Of a stretch of 64,000 bases of DNA, positions 48,224 to 56,941 are shown piece by piece. How positions within the stretch are numbered: the stretch's first letter is position 1; each line of letters begins with the position of its first letter. A program made the position numbers and the translations under genes. The notes beneath the pieces are model-generated. The model searched no databases, was not told the DNA's origin, and saw only the letters and a list, made by a program, of their open reading frames with translations. The stretch lies in assembly GCF_000383615.1 (NCBI RefSeq), contig NZ_KB911583.1, positions 541,369 through 605,368 on the forward strand, written 5' to 3'. The stretch comes from Streptomyces canus 299MFChir4.1. GTDB lineage: Bacteria > Actinomycetota > Actinomycetes > Streptomycetales > Streptomycetaceae.

Positions 48224-49261
48224 TCAGTCTCCTTGGTCAGTGGTGGGTCGGTGGTGCGCCGGGACCGTCTCGGCCGTCGGCGCCGGCCCCGGCGGGGTCC
48301 CGTCGCCGAAAGGACGGCCGCCGAGCCCCTCACGGTGATGCGGCGTCAGCCAGCCCGCCAGGTCAGGCCCGAGCGGCACGATGCCCGTCGGGTTGATACC
48401 GGTGTGCACCTGGTAGTAGTGCCGCTTGATGTGGTCGAAGTCGACCGTGTCACCGAAGCCCGGCGTCTGGTAGAGGTCGCGGACGTACGCCCACAGCACC
48501 TCGTTCTCCGCCAGCTTCCAGCGGTTGCACTTGAAGTGACCGTGGTAGACGGCGTCGAAACGTACCAGTGTGGTGAACAGGCGGATGTCCGCCTCGGTGA
48601 TGGTGTCCCCGACGAGATACCGCTGCCGCGCCAGCCGCGGTGTCAGCAGGTCGAGCCGGTGGAACACGCCCGCGCAGGCCTCCTCGTACTCCTCCTGGCC
48701 GGAGGCGAAACCCGCCCGGTACACACCGTTGTTGACGTCCTCGTAGACGTCCGCCATCACCGTGTCGATCTCGTCGCGCAGGGCCCGCGGATACAGGTCG
48801 GGCGCTCCCTCCCGGTGCAGGGCGGTCCACTCGGTGGCGAGATCCAGGGTGAGCTGCTGGTAGTCGTTGGTGACGAGCTTCCCGCTGGGAATGTCCACGA
48901 GCGCGGGCACGCTCACCCCGCCCGGATAGTCGCTCTCCCGCTTGTCGTAGGCCTCGCTGAGGTAGCGGATTCCGAGGACCGGGTCGCGGCCGTCCGGGTC
49001 CAGGGTGAAGCGCCAGCTGCGGTCGTCCTGGATCGGGTCGGCGATCGCCATCGAGAGCGCGTCCTCCAGCCCGAGCAGCCGCCGCGAGATCACGGCCCGG
49101 CTCGCCCAGGGACACGCGCGGCTGACCACCAGGCGGTACCGGCCGGCCTCCACCGGCCAGCCGTCCCGGCCGTCGGCGGTGACCCGGTCCGCGAAATGGC
49201 TCTTGGACCGCTTGAACGCCTTGTGGCCGTACGCGCTGTTGCCGTCGTCGGCGCTGCCCAT
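48224..49261 (-). CDS. Glutathionyl-hydroquinone reductase-type thioredoxin/GST protein
   Basis: This 345-residue class-Xi GST-like protein has the CPWA active site in SRACPWASR (about residue 52), a thioredoxin-fold N-terminal part and a helical C-terminal domain with RQRYLVGDTITEADIRLFTT (thiol-transferase pattern). The enzymes reduce glutathionyl-hydroquinones; actinobacteria use mycothiol instead of glutathione, so the natural thiol may differ. The ATG at 49261 has GGAGGAAGC upstream. The coupled DUF4235 gene follows directly. Confidence 0.9.
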   Translation of the reverse strand: MGSADDGNSAYGHKAFKRSKSHFADRVTADGRDGWPVEAGRYRLVVSRACPWASRAVISRRLLGLEDALSMAIADPIQDDRSWRFTLDPDGRDPVLGIRYLSEAYDKRESDYPGGVSVPALVDIPSGKLVTNDYQQLTLDLATEWTALHREGAPDLYPRALRDEIDTVMADVYEDVNNGVYRAGFASGQEEYEEACAGVFHRLDLLTPRLARQRYLVGDTITEADIRLFTTLVRFDAVYHGHFKCNRWKLAENEVLWAYVRDLYQTPGFGDTVDFDHIKRHYYQVHTGINPTGIVPLGPDLAGWLTPHHREGLGGRPFGDGTPPGPAPTAETVPAHHRPTTDQGD

Positions 49262-49355
49262 GCTTCCTCCTGTCTGTGCCTGTCCTGGTGGACGCGTTCC
49301 CCGTTTTCGGCGATCGGCACGGTGTGAGGGCCCCGGAGGCGGGCAGTCGGCGTGG

Positions 49356-50327
49356 GTGAGCGGGACATCGACGAACGACAAAGCGGACCGGAAAACACGC
49401 GTCACCGTACTGGTGGCGCTCGCTGCGAACCTGGTGATCGCGGTCGCCAAGGCCGTCGGCGGCCTCCTGGCGGGCTCGCCCGCGCTGCTGTCGGAAGCGG
49501 CGCACTCCGTCGCGGACAGCCTCAACGAGGTCTTTCTGCTGGCCGCGCTGCGCCGCAGCCGCCGCCCCGCCGACCGGCGCCATCCCTTCGGCTACGGCAA
49601 GGAGCGGTTCTTCTGGTCGCTGCTCGCCGCCGTCGGGATCTTCGTGATGGGCGGCTGCTTCTCCGTCTTCCAGGGGGTCGAGGCACTGCGCAACGGCGCC
49701 GAGGAGAAGCTCAGCGGCTATGTGGCCGGCCTGATCGTGCTGGGCGTGGCCTTCGTCGCCGAGGGGATCTCGCTGCTGCGGGCGCTGCACCAGGTGCACA
49801 AGCAGGGCGGGGCCGCCCAGGGGATGCGCGACCCGGCCCTGCGCACGGTCGTCGCGGAGGACGGCACGGCGGTGCTCGGCGTGACCCTGGCCATGGCCGG
49901 CATGGCCTTGCACATGGTCACCGGGCAGGTGGTGTGGGAGGCGTCGGCCTCCCTGGCCATCGGTGTGCTGCTGGTCTACGTGGCCTACCGGCTGGGCCGC
50001 GAGGCCAAGGGACAGCTCATCGGCGAGGCCGCCGACCCGGAGACCAGTGCCAGGATCCGGGCCGTGCTGGACGCGCAGCCCGAGATCGACAGTGTGGAGG
50101 CGCTTTTCACCATGAAGATGGGGCTGGACTCGGTCCTGGTGGCCGCCCGGGTCGACCTGGTGCCGGGCCTGGACAGCGAGCGGGTCGAGGAGGTCGCCGT
50201 ACGGATCAAGCGGTCCATCTCCCGGACCGTGCCCGAGGCGGACCAGATCTTCCTCGACGTGACCGACCGGCCGGCCGAGGAGGCACGGGAAAGCCCCGCC
50301 GCGACGGGGGAACGCGGCGGGGCCTGA
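49356..50327 (+). CDS. Cation diffusion facilitator family transporter
   Basis: This 323-residue protein has six membrane helices. Family metal-site motifs include SEAAHSVADSLNEV (usual HxxxD in helix II), HPFGYGKERFFWSL and EDGTAVLGVTLAMAG. The cytosolic C-terminal domain, with DSVLVAARVDLVPGLDSERV, resembles the CDF dimerisation domain. It would export zinc, iron or a similar divalent cation using the proton gradient. The GTG at 49356 is used. A GGAGG lies about 16 bases upstream, which is long, and no better start exists in frame. It is divergent from the GST-type gene. Confidence 0.9.
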   Translation: MSGTSTNDKADRKTRVTVLVALAANLVIAVAKAVGGLLAGSPALLSEAAHSVADSLNEVFLLAALRRSRRPADRRHPFGYGKERFFWSLLAAVGIFVMGGCFSVFQGVEALRNGAEEKLSGYVAGLIVLGVAFVAEGISLLRALHQVHKQGGAAQGMRDPALRTVVAEDGTAVLGVTLAMAGMALHMVTGQVVWEASASLAIGVLLVYVAYRLGREAKGQLIGEAADPETSARIRAVLDAQPEIDSVEALFTMKMGLDSVLVAARVDLVPGLDSERVEEVAVRIKRSISRTVPEADQIFLDVTDRPAEEARESPAATGERGGA

Positions 50328-50390
50328 CGCTCGGCTGCCCGGCCGAAGCCGGTTCATGCGTCCTGTGCCGAAGAATTTTTCCGAGGGCGG

Positions 50391-50840
50391 TCAGTCCCCG
50401 TCGACGGGCTCCAGAACGAAGACGGGTATCACCCGGTCCGTCTTCTTCTGGTAGTCGGCGTACGGCGGGAACGCGGCGACGGCGCGCCCCCACCACTCGT
50501 CCTTCTCGGCGCCGGTGATCTCGCGGGCGACGAAGTCCCGCTTGCCCGTGCCGTCCTGGAGTTCGACATGCGGGTCGGCCTTGACGTTGTGGTACCAGAC
50601 CGGGTGCTTGGGCGCGCCGCCCAGCGAGGCGACCGCCGCGTACCGCCCGTCGTGCTCGACCCGCATCAACGGCGTCTTGCGGAGGCTGCCGCTCTTCGCG
50701 CCGCGGGTCGTCAGCACGATGACCGGCATCCCCGTGTCCATGAGCGTGTTCCCCTTGGTGCCGCCGGAGCTCTCGTACAACTCCACCTGCTCACGCACCC
50801 ACTGGGTCGGGCTGGGCTCGTACTCGCCCTCAAGAGGCAT
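50391..50840 (-). CDS. DDN-type F420-dependent nitroreductase-like protein
   Basis: This 149-residue split-barrel protein of the deazaflavin-dependent nitroreductase family shows [43 protein letters not shown] and [16 protein letters not shown]. It uses reduced F420 to reduce quinones or nitro compounds. The ATG at 50840 has GAGGAGACGG upstream; the frame is open to 50912 with no better start. It is divergent from the P450-ferredoxin pair across a 417-bp region. Confidence 0.9.
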   Translation of the reverse strand: MPLEGEYEPSPTQWVREQVELYESSGGTKGNTLMDTGMPVIVLTTRGAKSGSLRKTPLMRVEHDGRYAAVASLGGAPKHPVWYHNVKADPHVELQDGTGKRDFVAREITGAEKDEWWGRAVAAFPPYADYQKKTDRVIPVFVLEPVDGD

Positions 50841-51196
50841 GGTTTCCGTCTCCTCGCTGTCTGCTACGGGGCTCCCGCACAGAACTTCAACACCGTTCGG
50901 AACGGGAATCATCCCCTCCGGGTTCCCTGGGACTCCGGGTTCGACCTACCGGCCTTCGGGGACGGCGGATCATGGCCACCCGGGCGTGGGCCGGGCGAAC
51001 GGGGAGTGGCCGGATTGCGAGGGCGGCGGACGCACCACGGCGGCCGAGACGGCAAGCTCCGTACCCGCCAGGTGCGGGAGCAGACCGGCCCACGGCCGCC
51101 CCGCCGTGCAGACCGCCCCTCCGCAGCCCGCCCCACGGCGACGATCTCCGGCCAGATTGCCCCGCCACCGATCTGGCCGAACTTATCGTCGCCCTA
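50841..51196. other. Promoter-containing gap before the P450-ferredoxin operon
   Basis: I see no supported gene in this 356-bp stretch. It must contain the leftward promoter of the DDN-type gene. Its right end leads into the operator at 51197-51215. Confidence 0.5.
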
Positions 51197-51215
51197 TAGA
51201 TGCCCTGGGCATCTA
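51195..51215 (+). promoter_or_regulatory. Perfect 19-bp palindrome over the P450 -10 box
   Basis: TAGATGCCCTGGGCATCTA at 51197-51215 is a perfect 9-bp inverted repeat around one central base. It overlaps TATAGA at 51195-51200, a likely -10 box for the P450-ferredoxin operon starting at 51258. It is a strong candidate operator; no regulator gene is adjacent. Confidence 0.7.
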
Positions 51216-51257
51216 ATGAAGATCTGCACGACGCACCCTTCGTCTGCGAGGTTTTTC

Positions 51258-52457
51258 ATGACGGAAACGGAACCCGTCGCCTTCCCCCAGGACCGGACCT
51301 GCCCCTACCACCCGCCCACCGGCTACGACGCCCTGCGCGCCGACCGCCCGCTGTCCCGGATCACCCTCTTCGACGGCCGTCCGGCCTGGCTGGTCACCGG
51401 ACACGGCACCGCCCGCGCCCTGCTCGCCGACCCCCGGCTGTCCACCGACCGCACCCGTGACGGCTTTCCCGCGCCCACGGCACGCTTCGCGGCGGTCAGG
51501 AACCGGAGGACCGCGCTGCTCGGCGTCGACGACCCCGAACACCGCGTCCAGCGGCGCATGATGGTGCCCGCTTTCACGCTCCGCCGGGCCACCGAACTGC
51601 GCCCCCGCATCCAGGAGATCGTCGACGAACGCATCGACGCGATGATCGCCCAGGGGCCGCCCGCCGAGCTGGTGAGCGCCTTCGCCCTGCCCGTCCCCTC
51701 GACCGTGATCTGCGCCCTGCTCGGCGTCCCCTACACCGACCACGACTTCTTCGAAGGACAGTCCCGGCGCCTGCTGCGCGGCCCCACGGCCGATGACGTC
51801 ATGGACGCCCGTGACCAGCTCGAGGCGTACTTCGACGAGTTGATCGACCGCAAACAGAAACAGCCGGAGCCGGGCGACGGCGTGCTCGACGAACTCGTCC
51901 ACCGGCAGCTGCGGGACGGCGAGGTGAACCGTGAGGAGCTGATCGCCCTGGCGATCATCCTGCTGGTCGCCGGCCACGAGACGACCGCCAACATGATCTC
52001 GCTCGGCACCTTCACCCTCCTGCAGCACCCCGACCGGCTGGCCGAGCTGCGCACCGACCCCGCGCTGATCCCGAACGCGGTAGAGGAACTCATGCGGATG
52101 CTGTCGATCGCCGACGGACTTCTGCGGATGGCCCTGGAGGACATCGAGGTGGCCGGCACGACGATCCGCGCGGGCGAGGGGGTCCTCTTCTCGACGTCGG
52201 TCGTCAACCGCGACGAGGACGTCTACACCGACCCCGACACCCTCGACTGGCACCGGTCCGCCCGCCACCACATCGCGTTCGGCTTCGGCATCCACCAGTG
52301 CCTCGGCCAGAACCTCGCCCGCGCCGAACTGGAGATCGCCCTGCACACCCTCTTCGAGCGGCTGCCCACCCTGCGCCTCGCCGCCCCCGCCGAGGAGATC
52401 CCCTTCAAACCCGGCGACACGATCCAGGGGATGCTGGAACTCCCCGTGACCTGGTAA
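51258..52457 (+). CDS. Cytochrome P450, CYP105-like
   Basis: This 399-residue class I P450 has an intact AGHETTA I-helix, the K-helix ELMR within VEELMRM and the haem loop FGFGIHQCLGQN. The N-terminal FPQDRTCPYHPPTGYDALR and its partner ferredoxin 12 bp downstream are typical of the CYP105D group, broad-substrate xenobiotic hydroxylases of Streptomyces. The ATG at 51258 has a weak ribosome site (GCGAGG). A perfect palindrome covers its promoter. From memory SCO0774 (CYP105D5) with ferredoxin SCO0773 is the counterpart. Confidence 0.93.
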   Translation: MTETEPVAFPQDRTCPYHPPTGYDALRADRPLSRITLFDGRPAWLVTGHGTARALLADPRLSTDRTRDGFPAPTARFAAVRNRRTALLGVDDPEHRVQRRMMVPAFTLRRATELRPRIQEIVDERIDAMIAQGPPAELVSAFALPVPSTVICALLGVPYTDHDFFEGQSRRLLRGPTADDVMDARDQLEAYFDELIDRKQKQPEPGDGVLDELVHRQLRDGEVNREELIALAIILLVAGHETTANMISLGTFTLLQHPDRLAELRTDPALIPNAVEELMRMLSIADGLLRMALEDIEVAGTTIRAGEGVLFSTSVVNRDEDVYTDPDTLDWHRSARHHIAFGFGIHQCLGQNLARAELEIALHTLFERLPTLRLAAPAEEIPFKPGDTIQGMLELPVTW

Positions 52458-52469
52458 GAGGCTCCGACG

Positions 52470-52685
52470 ATGCACATGGACATCGACGACATCGACATCG
52501 ACAAGGACGTCTGCATCGGGGCGGGCCAGTGCGCCCTGGCCGCCCCGGGCGTCTTCACCCAGGACGACGACGGCTTCAGCACGCTCCTGCCCGGCAGGGA
52601 GGACGGCGGCGGCGACCCCAGGGTCCGGGAGGCCGCCCGGGCCTGTCCCGTGGGCGCCATCACCGTGTCGGAGACGATGAGCTGA
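52470..52685 (+). CDS. 3Fe-4S ferredoxin, partner of the P450
   Basis: This 71-residue ferredoxin has the cluster motif CIGAGQCALAAPGVF and a distal CPVGAI. One of the usual four-cluster positions is not Cys, so a 3Fe-4S centre is expected. It would pass electrons from a ferredoxin reductase to the P450 encoded directly upstream. The N-terminus MDIDDIDIDKDVC is unusually acidic. The ATG at 52470 is 12 bp after the P450 stop. A 200-bp duplication begins at its stop codon. Confidence 0.92.
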   Translation: MHMDIDDIDIDKDVCIGAGQCALAAPGVFTQDDDGFSTLLPGREDGGGDPRVREAARACPVGAITVSETMS

Positions 52686-53078
52686 CCCGGCGAGGCGGGT
52701 CGAGCACCCGGAGTTCGGCCCGCCGCGGCCTGTCTGGTTCGGTGATCATGTCGTAGGTGGTGATCGGGCCGTCCGCGACCGTGAGGGTGAGCGCGCAGCA
52801 GCTGCCGGCCGGGGGCGACGACGGGGCCGACGTCCCCGCCGAGGGCCGCGAGCCGGGACCGCTTACGCAGGGCCCGGTGAGCTGTCCCGGCGAGGCGGGT
52901 TGAGCACCCGGAGTTCGGCCCGCCGCGGCCTGTCCGGTTCGGTGATCATGTCGTAGGTGGTGATGCGCCCGTCCGCGACCGTGAGGGGTGAGTGCGCGCA
53001 GCAGCCGCCGGCCGGGGGCGACGACGGGGCCGACGTCTCCGCCGACGGCCGCGAGCCGGGACCCCCACGCAGGGCCAT
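52679..53078. repeat. Tandem duplication of about 200 bp
   Basis: Copy 1 (about 52679-52878) and copy 2 (about 52879-53078) are about 90% alike over the whole unit, both starting GAGCTG(A/T)CCCGGCGAGGC. Copy 2 differs by small insertions near 52985 and a deletion near 53063. The unit lies inside the decayed sigma-factor gene on the minus strand and starts at the ferredoxin stop codon. Confidence 0.9.
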
Positions 53079-53290
53079 GGTCCCCTCGGCCACCGCCCAT
53101 GCGTCCCACAGCTCCACCGGCACTCCGGGCGGCAGCGCGCCCGTCCCGGCCCGGCGCACCACATCAGGTGCCGGTACGTCCAGCAGCCCGGATCGGCGCC
53201 CCGCGCGGCGGACAGGAAGGCCTCCACCGGCCGTCCATGCCGGTCGAGCTCGGCCCTCGGGACGGCGGGAGTGCCCCGGGCCTTCAGCCG
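52686..53290 (-). pseudogene. Decayed ECF41-type sigma factor C-terminus (SnoaL domain)
   Basis: Reading the minus strand gives fragments in shifting frames: AELDRHGRPVEAFLSAARGAD, here as AELDRHGRPVEAFL and SAARGADPG; then DVVRRAGTGALPPGVPVELW, AVAEGTMALR and SPLTVADGRITTYDMITEPD. These follow the order of the C-terminal SnoaL-like domain of ECF41 (SigJ-type) sigma factors. There is no sigma-70 region 2 or 4. At least one frameshift near 53180 and a 200-bp tandem duplication show that it is not functional. Confidence 0.65.
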
Positions 53291-53405
53291 GGCCCGGCCT
53301 GCGAGCCTCTTAGGCGAGCACGGCCGCGTCCTGCGGGGAGCCAGGCCGAGGCCGACTCCTTCGCGCAGGCCCGTGACCGCCTCATGGCACCGCCGCCGGC
53401 TGATC

Positions 53406-53957
53406 TCAGCGGGAGTCCAGCAGCAGCCCGGCCGCCTCGCGCGCCTCGGCGGCCGGGCGGGTGCTCCGTGTGATCCCCGCCGTCACCATGGCCCCCTCGG
53501 CGAGCAGGAAGAGCGGCCCGGCCAGCGCCGCGGGCCGTCCCGCCGCGGTCACGAGGGAGGCGAGGTAGTCCCCGAACGCCTTCTTGTGCGCCCGGACCTG
53601 GGTCGCCACCCGGTCCGAGGTCGCGCCCAGTTCGCCGTACGAGTTGATCCACGCGCACCCGCGGAAGCCCTCCTCGCCGAACCACTCCTCCAGCCAGTCG
53701 AAGACCGCGAGGAGCCGCTCCTCAGGCGCCGGGCGGAGGTCCACGAACTCGGCCAGCCGGCCCCGCCACCGTCCGTCCCGCCGCTCCAGATAGGCCTCCA
53801 CCAGCTGCTCCTTCGCCGGGAACAGCTGGTAGAGCCGCTTGAGGGAGACGCCGGACGCGCCCCGTATGTCGTCCATGCCGACGGACTGGATGCCCCGCCC
53901 GTAGAACAGCTCCTCGGCGGCGTCCAGCACCCGCTCACGGGCCACTGCGCTGTCCAT
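53406..53957 (-). CDS. TetR/AcrR-family regulator
   Basis: This 183-residue regulator has its helix-turn-helix at about residues 25-48 (DDIRGASGVSLKRLYQLFPA). Two near-identical 16-bp palindromes lie between it and the DUF1348 gene, one inside a good sigma-70-type promoter of that gene. It is therefore very likely a self-regulating repressor of the rightward genes. The start is the ATG at 53957, 21 bases from the first palindrome. The ligand is unknown. Confidence 0.93.
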   Translation of the reverse strand: MDSAVARERVLDAAEELFYGRGIQSVGMDDIRGASGVSLKRLYQLFPAKEQLVEAYLERRDGRWRGRLAEFVDLRPAPEERLLAVFDWLEEWFGEEGFRGCAWINSYGELGATSDRVATQVRAHKKAFGDYLASLVTAAGRPAALAGPLFLLAEGAMVTAGITRSTRPAAEAREAAGLLLDSR

Positions 53958-53970
53958 GGACGACCCCTCC

Positions 53971-54028
53971 TTGACGCGAGAACGTGCGTTCTCCTACGGT
54001 AGCAGGCACCTGGAGAACGTACGTTCTC
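53971..54028. promoter_or_regulatory. Promoter with two 16-bp TetR operators
   Basis: GAGAACGTGCGTTCTC (53978-53993) and the perfect palindrome GAGAACGTACGTTCTC (54013-54028) are 35 bp centre to centre. On the plus strand TTGACG (53971-53976) and TACGGT (53995-54000) are 18 bp apart, and the first operator fills the spacer, a layout expected for repression of the DUF1348 gene. Confidence 0.85.
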
Positions 54029-54062
54029 TCCCGTTCCGGCCGCCTCGGCCACGGAGGACGAC

Positions 54063-54521
54063 ATGACCGACCGCCCGCCCCTGCCCCCCTTCACCCGCGA
54101 GAGCGCCGCCCAGAAGGTGCAGGCCGCCGAGGACGCCTGGAACACCCGCGATCCGCAGCGGGTGGCACTCGCCTACTCCGAGGACTCCGTGTGGCGCAAC
54201 CGCGGCACCTTCGTCACGGGCCGCGCCGAGATCGTCGCGTTCCTCACCGCGAAGTGGGCGCGCGAGCGGGAGTACGCGCTGCGCAAGGACCTGTGGGCGT
54301 TCGACGGCAACCGCATCGCGGTCCGTTTCCAGTACGAGTGCCGGGACGCCGAAGGGCAGTCGTGGCGGTCGTACGGCAACGAGCTGTGGGAGTTCGACGA
54401 GCACGGCCTGATGACCCGGCGCGAGGCGAGCATCAACGACGTGCCCATCGAGGAGAAGGATCGCCGGATCCACGGGCCGCGACCCGAGAGCGAGCGAGGG
54501 CTGTCGTTCCCGCTTCAGTAG
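54063..54521 (+). CDS. DUF1348 (NTF2-like) protein
   Basis: This 152-residue protein has the NTF2-like fold of the DUF1348 family, with [55 protein letters not shown] and [12 protein letters not shown]. The fold binds small ligands and some relatives are isomerases or hydratases. The ATG at 54063 has GGAGGACG upstream. The gene is directly controlled by the TetR operators. The flavoprotein gene follows 9 bp after its stop, so they are probably co-transcribed. Confidence 0.92.
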   Translation: MTDRPPLPPFTRESAAQKVQAAEDAWNTRDPQRVALAYSEDSVWRNRGTFVTGRAEIVAFLTAKWAREREYALRKDLWAFDGNRIAVRFQYECRDAEGQSWRSYGNELWEFDEHGLMTRREASINDVPIEEKDRRIHGPRPESERGLSFPLQ

Positions 54522-54530
54522 GGTTCCGGC

Positions 54531-54977
54531 GTGACCGAACGGGACCAGATACCGCCCTTCTTGTACGTCGTCGTCTGCGCCGCCGGCATCGCGGCGGGCG
54601 TCGGCAAGCTGATCACCGCCGCGCAGGAGCGCGAGTGGCACGTCGGCGTCATCGCCACGCCCACCGCCATGAACGGCTTCTTCGACACGGCCGCCGTCGT
54701 GGTAGCCCCGGCCACCTTCAACACGATCAACAAGTGGGCGGCCGGAATCGCCGACACCCTCGCCGTGGGCACGCTGTGCGAGGTGGTCGGCCGCGGCGTC
54801 CCGGTCGGCGTCCTGACCTGTGTCTCCGACGACCTCGCCCGCCACCCCGCCTACCAGGACAGTCTGATCCGGCTGCGGGGGATGGGCGTGCGGTTCGGGT
54901 ACCCCTACCAGGGCGCCGAGGGCGAGGAGTTCGAGTGGGAGCGGGCGCTGGACCTGGTCGAGCCGCAAGGCCGGTGA
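54531..54977 (+). CDS. Flavoprotein (DFP/EpiD-like fold), shortened
   Basis: This 148-residue protein of the homo-oligomeric flavin-containing cysteine decarboxylase fold has PFLYVVVCAAGIAAGVGKLI at its start and VVVAPATFNTINKWAAGIAD as the flavin/active-site motif. In the relatives I know about 25-30 residues separate the GFFDTAA turn from VVVAPATFN; here the two are adjacent, so the substrate lid region seems deleted in frame. The GTG at 54531 is 9 bp after the DUF1348 stop. The rest of the fold is intact. Confidence 0.8.
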   Translation: MTERDQIPPFLYVVVCAAGIAAGVGKLITAAQEREWHVGVIATPTAMNGFFDTAAVVVAPATFNTINKWAAGIADTLAVGTLCEVVGRGVPVGVLTCVSDDLARHPAYQDSLIRLRGMGVRFGYPYQGAEGEEFEWERALDLVEPQGR

Positions 54978-55063
54978 CCGCGGGTCCGCGACTCGGGGAC
55001 ACCGGGCGCACCCGAAGTCGTAGGCTCCCCTTCGGACCCCTCTCGAAGGCAGGAGCAGCAACG

Positions 55064-56035
55064 ATGCAGTACGTGAAGCTCGGTTCGACAGGCCTGGACG
55101 TCTCGCGGATCTGTCTGGGCTGCATGTCCTACGGCCTGCCGGACCGCGGCGTGCACGAGTGGACCCTCGACGAGGCGGCGTCGCGGCCCCTGATACGGCA
55201 GGCCCTGGACGCCGGGATCACCTTCTTCGACACCGCCAACGTCTACTCCGACGGCACCAGCGAGGAGATCGTCGGCAAGGCCCTCGCGGACTTCGCCAAC
55301 CGCGACGAGATCGTGCTCGCGACCAAGGTGCACGGCCGGATGCGCTCCGGACAGAACGCCGCCGGGCTGTCCCGCAAGGCGATCATGACGGAGATCGACC
55401 ACAGCCTCAGGCGCCTCGGCACCGACTACGTCGACCTGTACCAGATCCACCGCTTCGACCCGCACACCCCGGTCGAGGAGACGATGGAGGCGCTGCACGA
55501 CCTGGTGAAGGCGGGCAAGGTGCGCTACATCGGGGCGAGTTCGATGTACGCCTGGCAGTTCTCCAAGATGCAGTACACGGCGGAGCGGCACGGCTGGACG
55601 AAGTTCGTCTCCATGCAGAACCACTACAACCTCCTTTACCGCGAGGAGGAGCGCGAGATGCTGCCGCTCTGTGCCGACCAGGGGGTCAGCGCCCTGCCGT
55701 GGAGCCCGCTGGCCCGCGGCCGCCTGACCCGGGACTGGGGCACGGTCACCGACCGCAGCTCCGCCGACGACTTCGGCAGCCGTCTCTACCGGGAGGGCGA
55801 CCGCACCATCGTCGAGGCCGTCACCCGTATCGCCGGTGAGCGGGGCGTTCCCCGCGCCCAGGTGGCCCTGGCCTGGCTGCTGGCCCAGGACACGGTGGCG
55901 GCCCCGATCGTGGGCGCGGGCAAGCCGCACCACATCGAGGACGCGGTGGCGGCGGTCGAACTGGAGCTCAGCGACAAGGAGATCGAGGAGCTGGAGGGGC
56001 CATACACGGCCCGCCCCATCGTCGGTCACAGCTGA
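55064..56035 (+). CDS. Aldo/keto reductase
   Basis: This 323-residue (alpha/beta)8 oxidoreductase has the catalytic tetrad visible: Asp and Tyr in FDTANVYSDG, Lys in ATKVHG and His in YQIHRFD. The NADPH-binding C-terminal segment includes IVGAGKPHHIEDAV. It reduces aldehydes or ketones. The ATG at 55064 has AGGAGCAGC 6-8 bases upstream. It lies 86 bp downstream of the flavoprotein and converges on the PhyH gene with 16 bp between the stops. Confidence 0.95.
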   Translation: MQYVKLGSTGLDVSRICLGCMSYGLPDRGVHEWTLDEAASRPLIRQALDAGITFFDTANVYSDGTSEEIVGKALADFANRDEIVLATKVHGRMRSGQNAAGLSRKAIMTEIDHSLRRLGTDYVDLYQIHRFDPHTPVEETMEALHDLVKAGKVRYIGASSMYAWQFSKMQYTAERHGWTKFVSMQNHYNLLYREEEREMLPLCADQGVSALPWSPLARGRLTRDWGTVTDRSSADDFGSRLYREGDRTIVEAVTRIAGERGVPRAQVALAWLLAQDTVAAPIVGAGKPHHIEDAVAAVELELSDKEIEELEGPYTARPIVGHS

Positions 56036-56051
56036 ACGGAGTCGAGCCCGG

Positions 56052-56852
56052 CTAGTGCGGTCCCTGCGGTGCGAACTCCGTACCGCACGGACCCGCCCCC
56101 TCACTCTCCGCCAACGGCACCCGCGCACCGCTCATCGACAACGTCCGGTAGTAGTGCCCGATCCGCTCGGTGGAAGCTCCCACGTAGTGCCCGATGAACG
56201 ACCGCCGGAACCGCTCGGCCGTACGGTTCGGCTGCGACCCGTGCACCAGGCTGCCGTTGAAGAACAGGACGTCCCCGGGCGCCATGTCGACGGGAACCGG
56301 GGTGAGCCCCGGCGGCGGTGCCACGTACTCCCGGGCGAACGACACCTCGGAGTCCGCGAGTTCGGGGCAGAACAGGTCCATCCGGTGCGTGCCCGGGACG
56401 ACTTCGAGGCCGCCGTTGTCCCGGTCGATCTCGTCGCAGGCCACCCAGGCCGCGACACATGTGCCCGGCTCGACCCGCAGATAGAAGTTGTCCTGGTGCA
56501 GCGCCTGCCCCCGCGCCCCCGGCGGCTTGAAGTAGAACATGCTCTGCGCCGCCAGTACCTCCTCCCCGAGCAGCGTCTCCAGCACCTCCCGCAGCCGGGC
56601 GTCCAACAGGAACCGCAGCGCGAGCTCGTTGATCTCGTGCGGCTGCATCACCCGCGGATACCTGCGCAGCGGGTCCGTCGACCCGCTCGGCGCACGCGGC
56701 TCGAAGTGCCCCGGCACCGGCCCGCCGGCATGCAGTGCCGTGAACTGCCCGCACAGCCGGTCGATCTCGTCGCGTGCGAACAGCCCGCGGACGACCATGA
56801 AGCCGTCCTCCTGGAACTGCCGGAACCCTGTCTCGATGCCCGTGACTGTCAT
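56052..56852 (-). CDS. Phytanoyl-CoA dioxygenase (PhyH) family protein
   Basis: This 266-residue Fe(II)/2-oxoglutarate oxygenase has iron ligands in LHQDNFYLR (His-x-Asp) and GSLVHGSQPNRT (distal His), with a downstream Arg for 2-oxoglutarate. VVPGTHRMDLFCPE is the family sequence between them. The substrate could be a natural product or lipid and cannot be assigned. The ATG at 56852 starts MTVTGIETGF after GGGAGCGCC. It is divergent from the AraC regulator at 56942, which is the likely controller. Confidence 0.92.
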   Translation of the reverse strand: MTVTGIETGFRQFQEDGFMVVRGLFARDEIDRLCGQFTALHAGGPVPGHFEPRAPSGSTDPLRRYPRVMQPHEINELALRFLLDARLREVLETLLGEEVLAAQSMFYFKPPGARGQALHQDNFYLRVEPGTCVAAWVACDEIDRDNGGLEVVPGTHRMDLFCPELADSEVSFAREYVAPPPGLTPVPVDMAPGDVLFFNGSLVHGSQPNRTAERFRRSFIGHYVGASTERIGHYYRTLSMSGARVPLAESEGAGPCGTEFAPQGPH

Positions 56853-56941
56853 ATGGGCGCTCCCTGCTCGTAGCTGCTCGTCCCCGTTCGGATGTGTTCC
56901 ACTCGTCACGCTAGGCCGCAGCCGGTGCCAGGAGGATGCCC

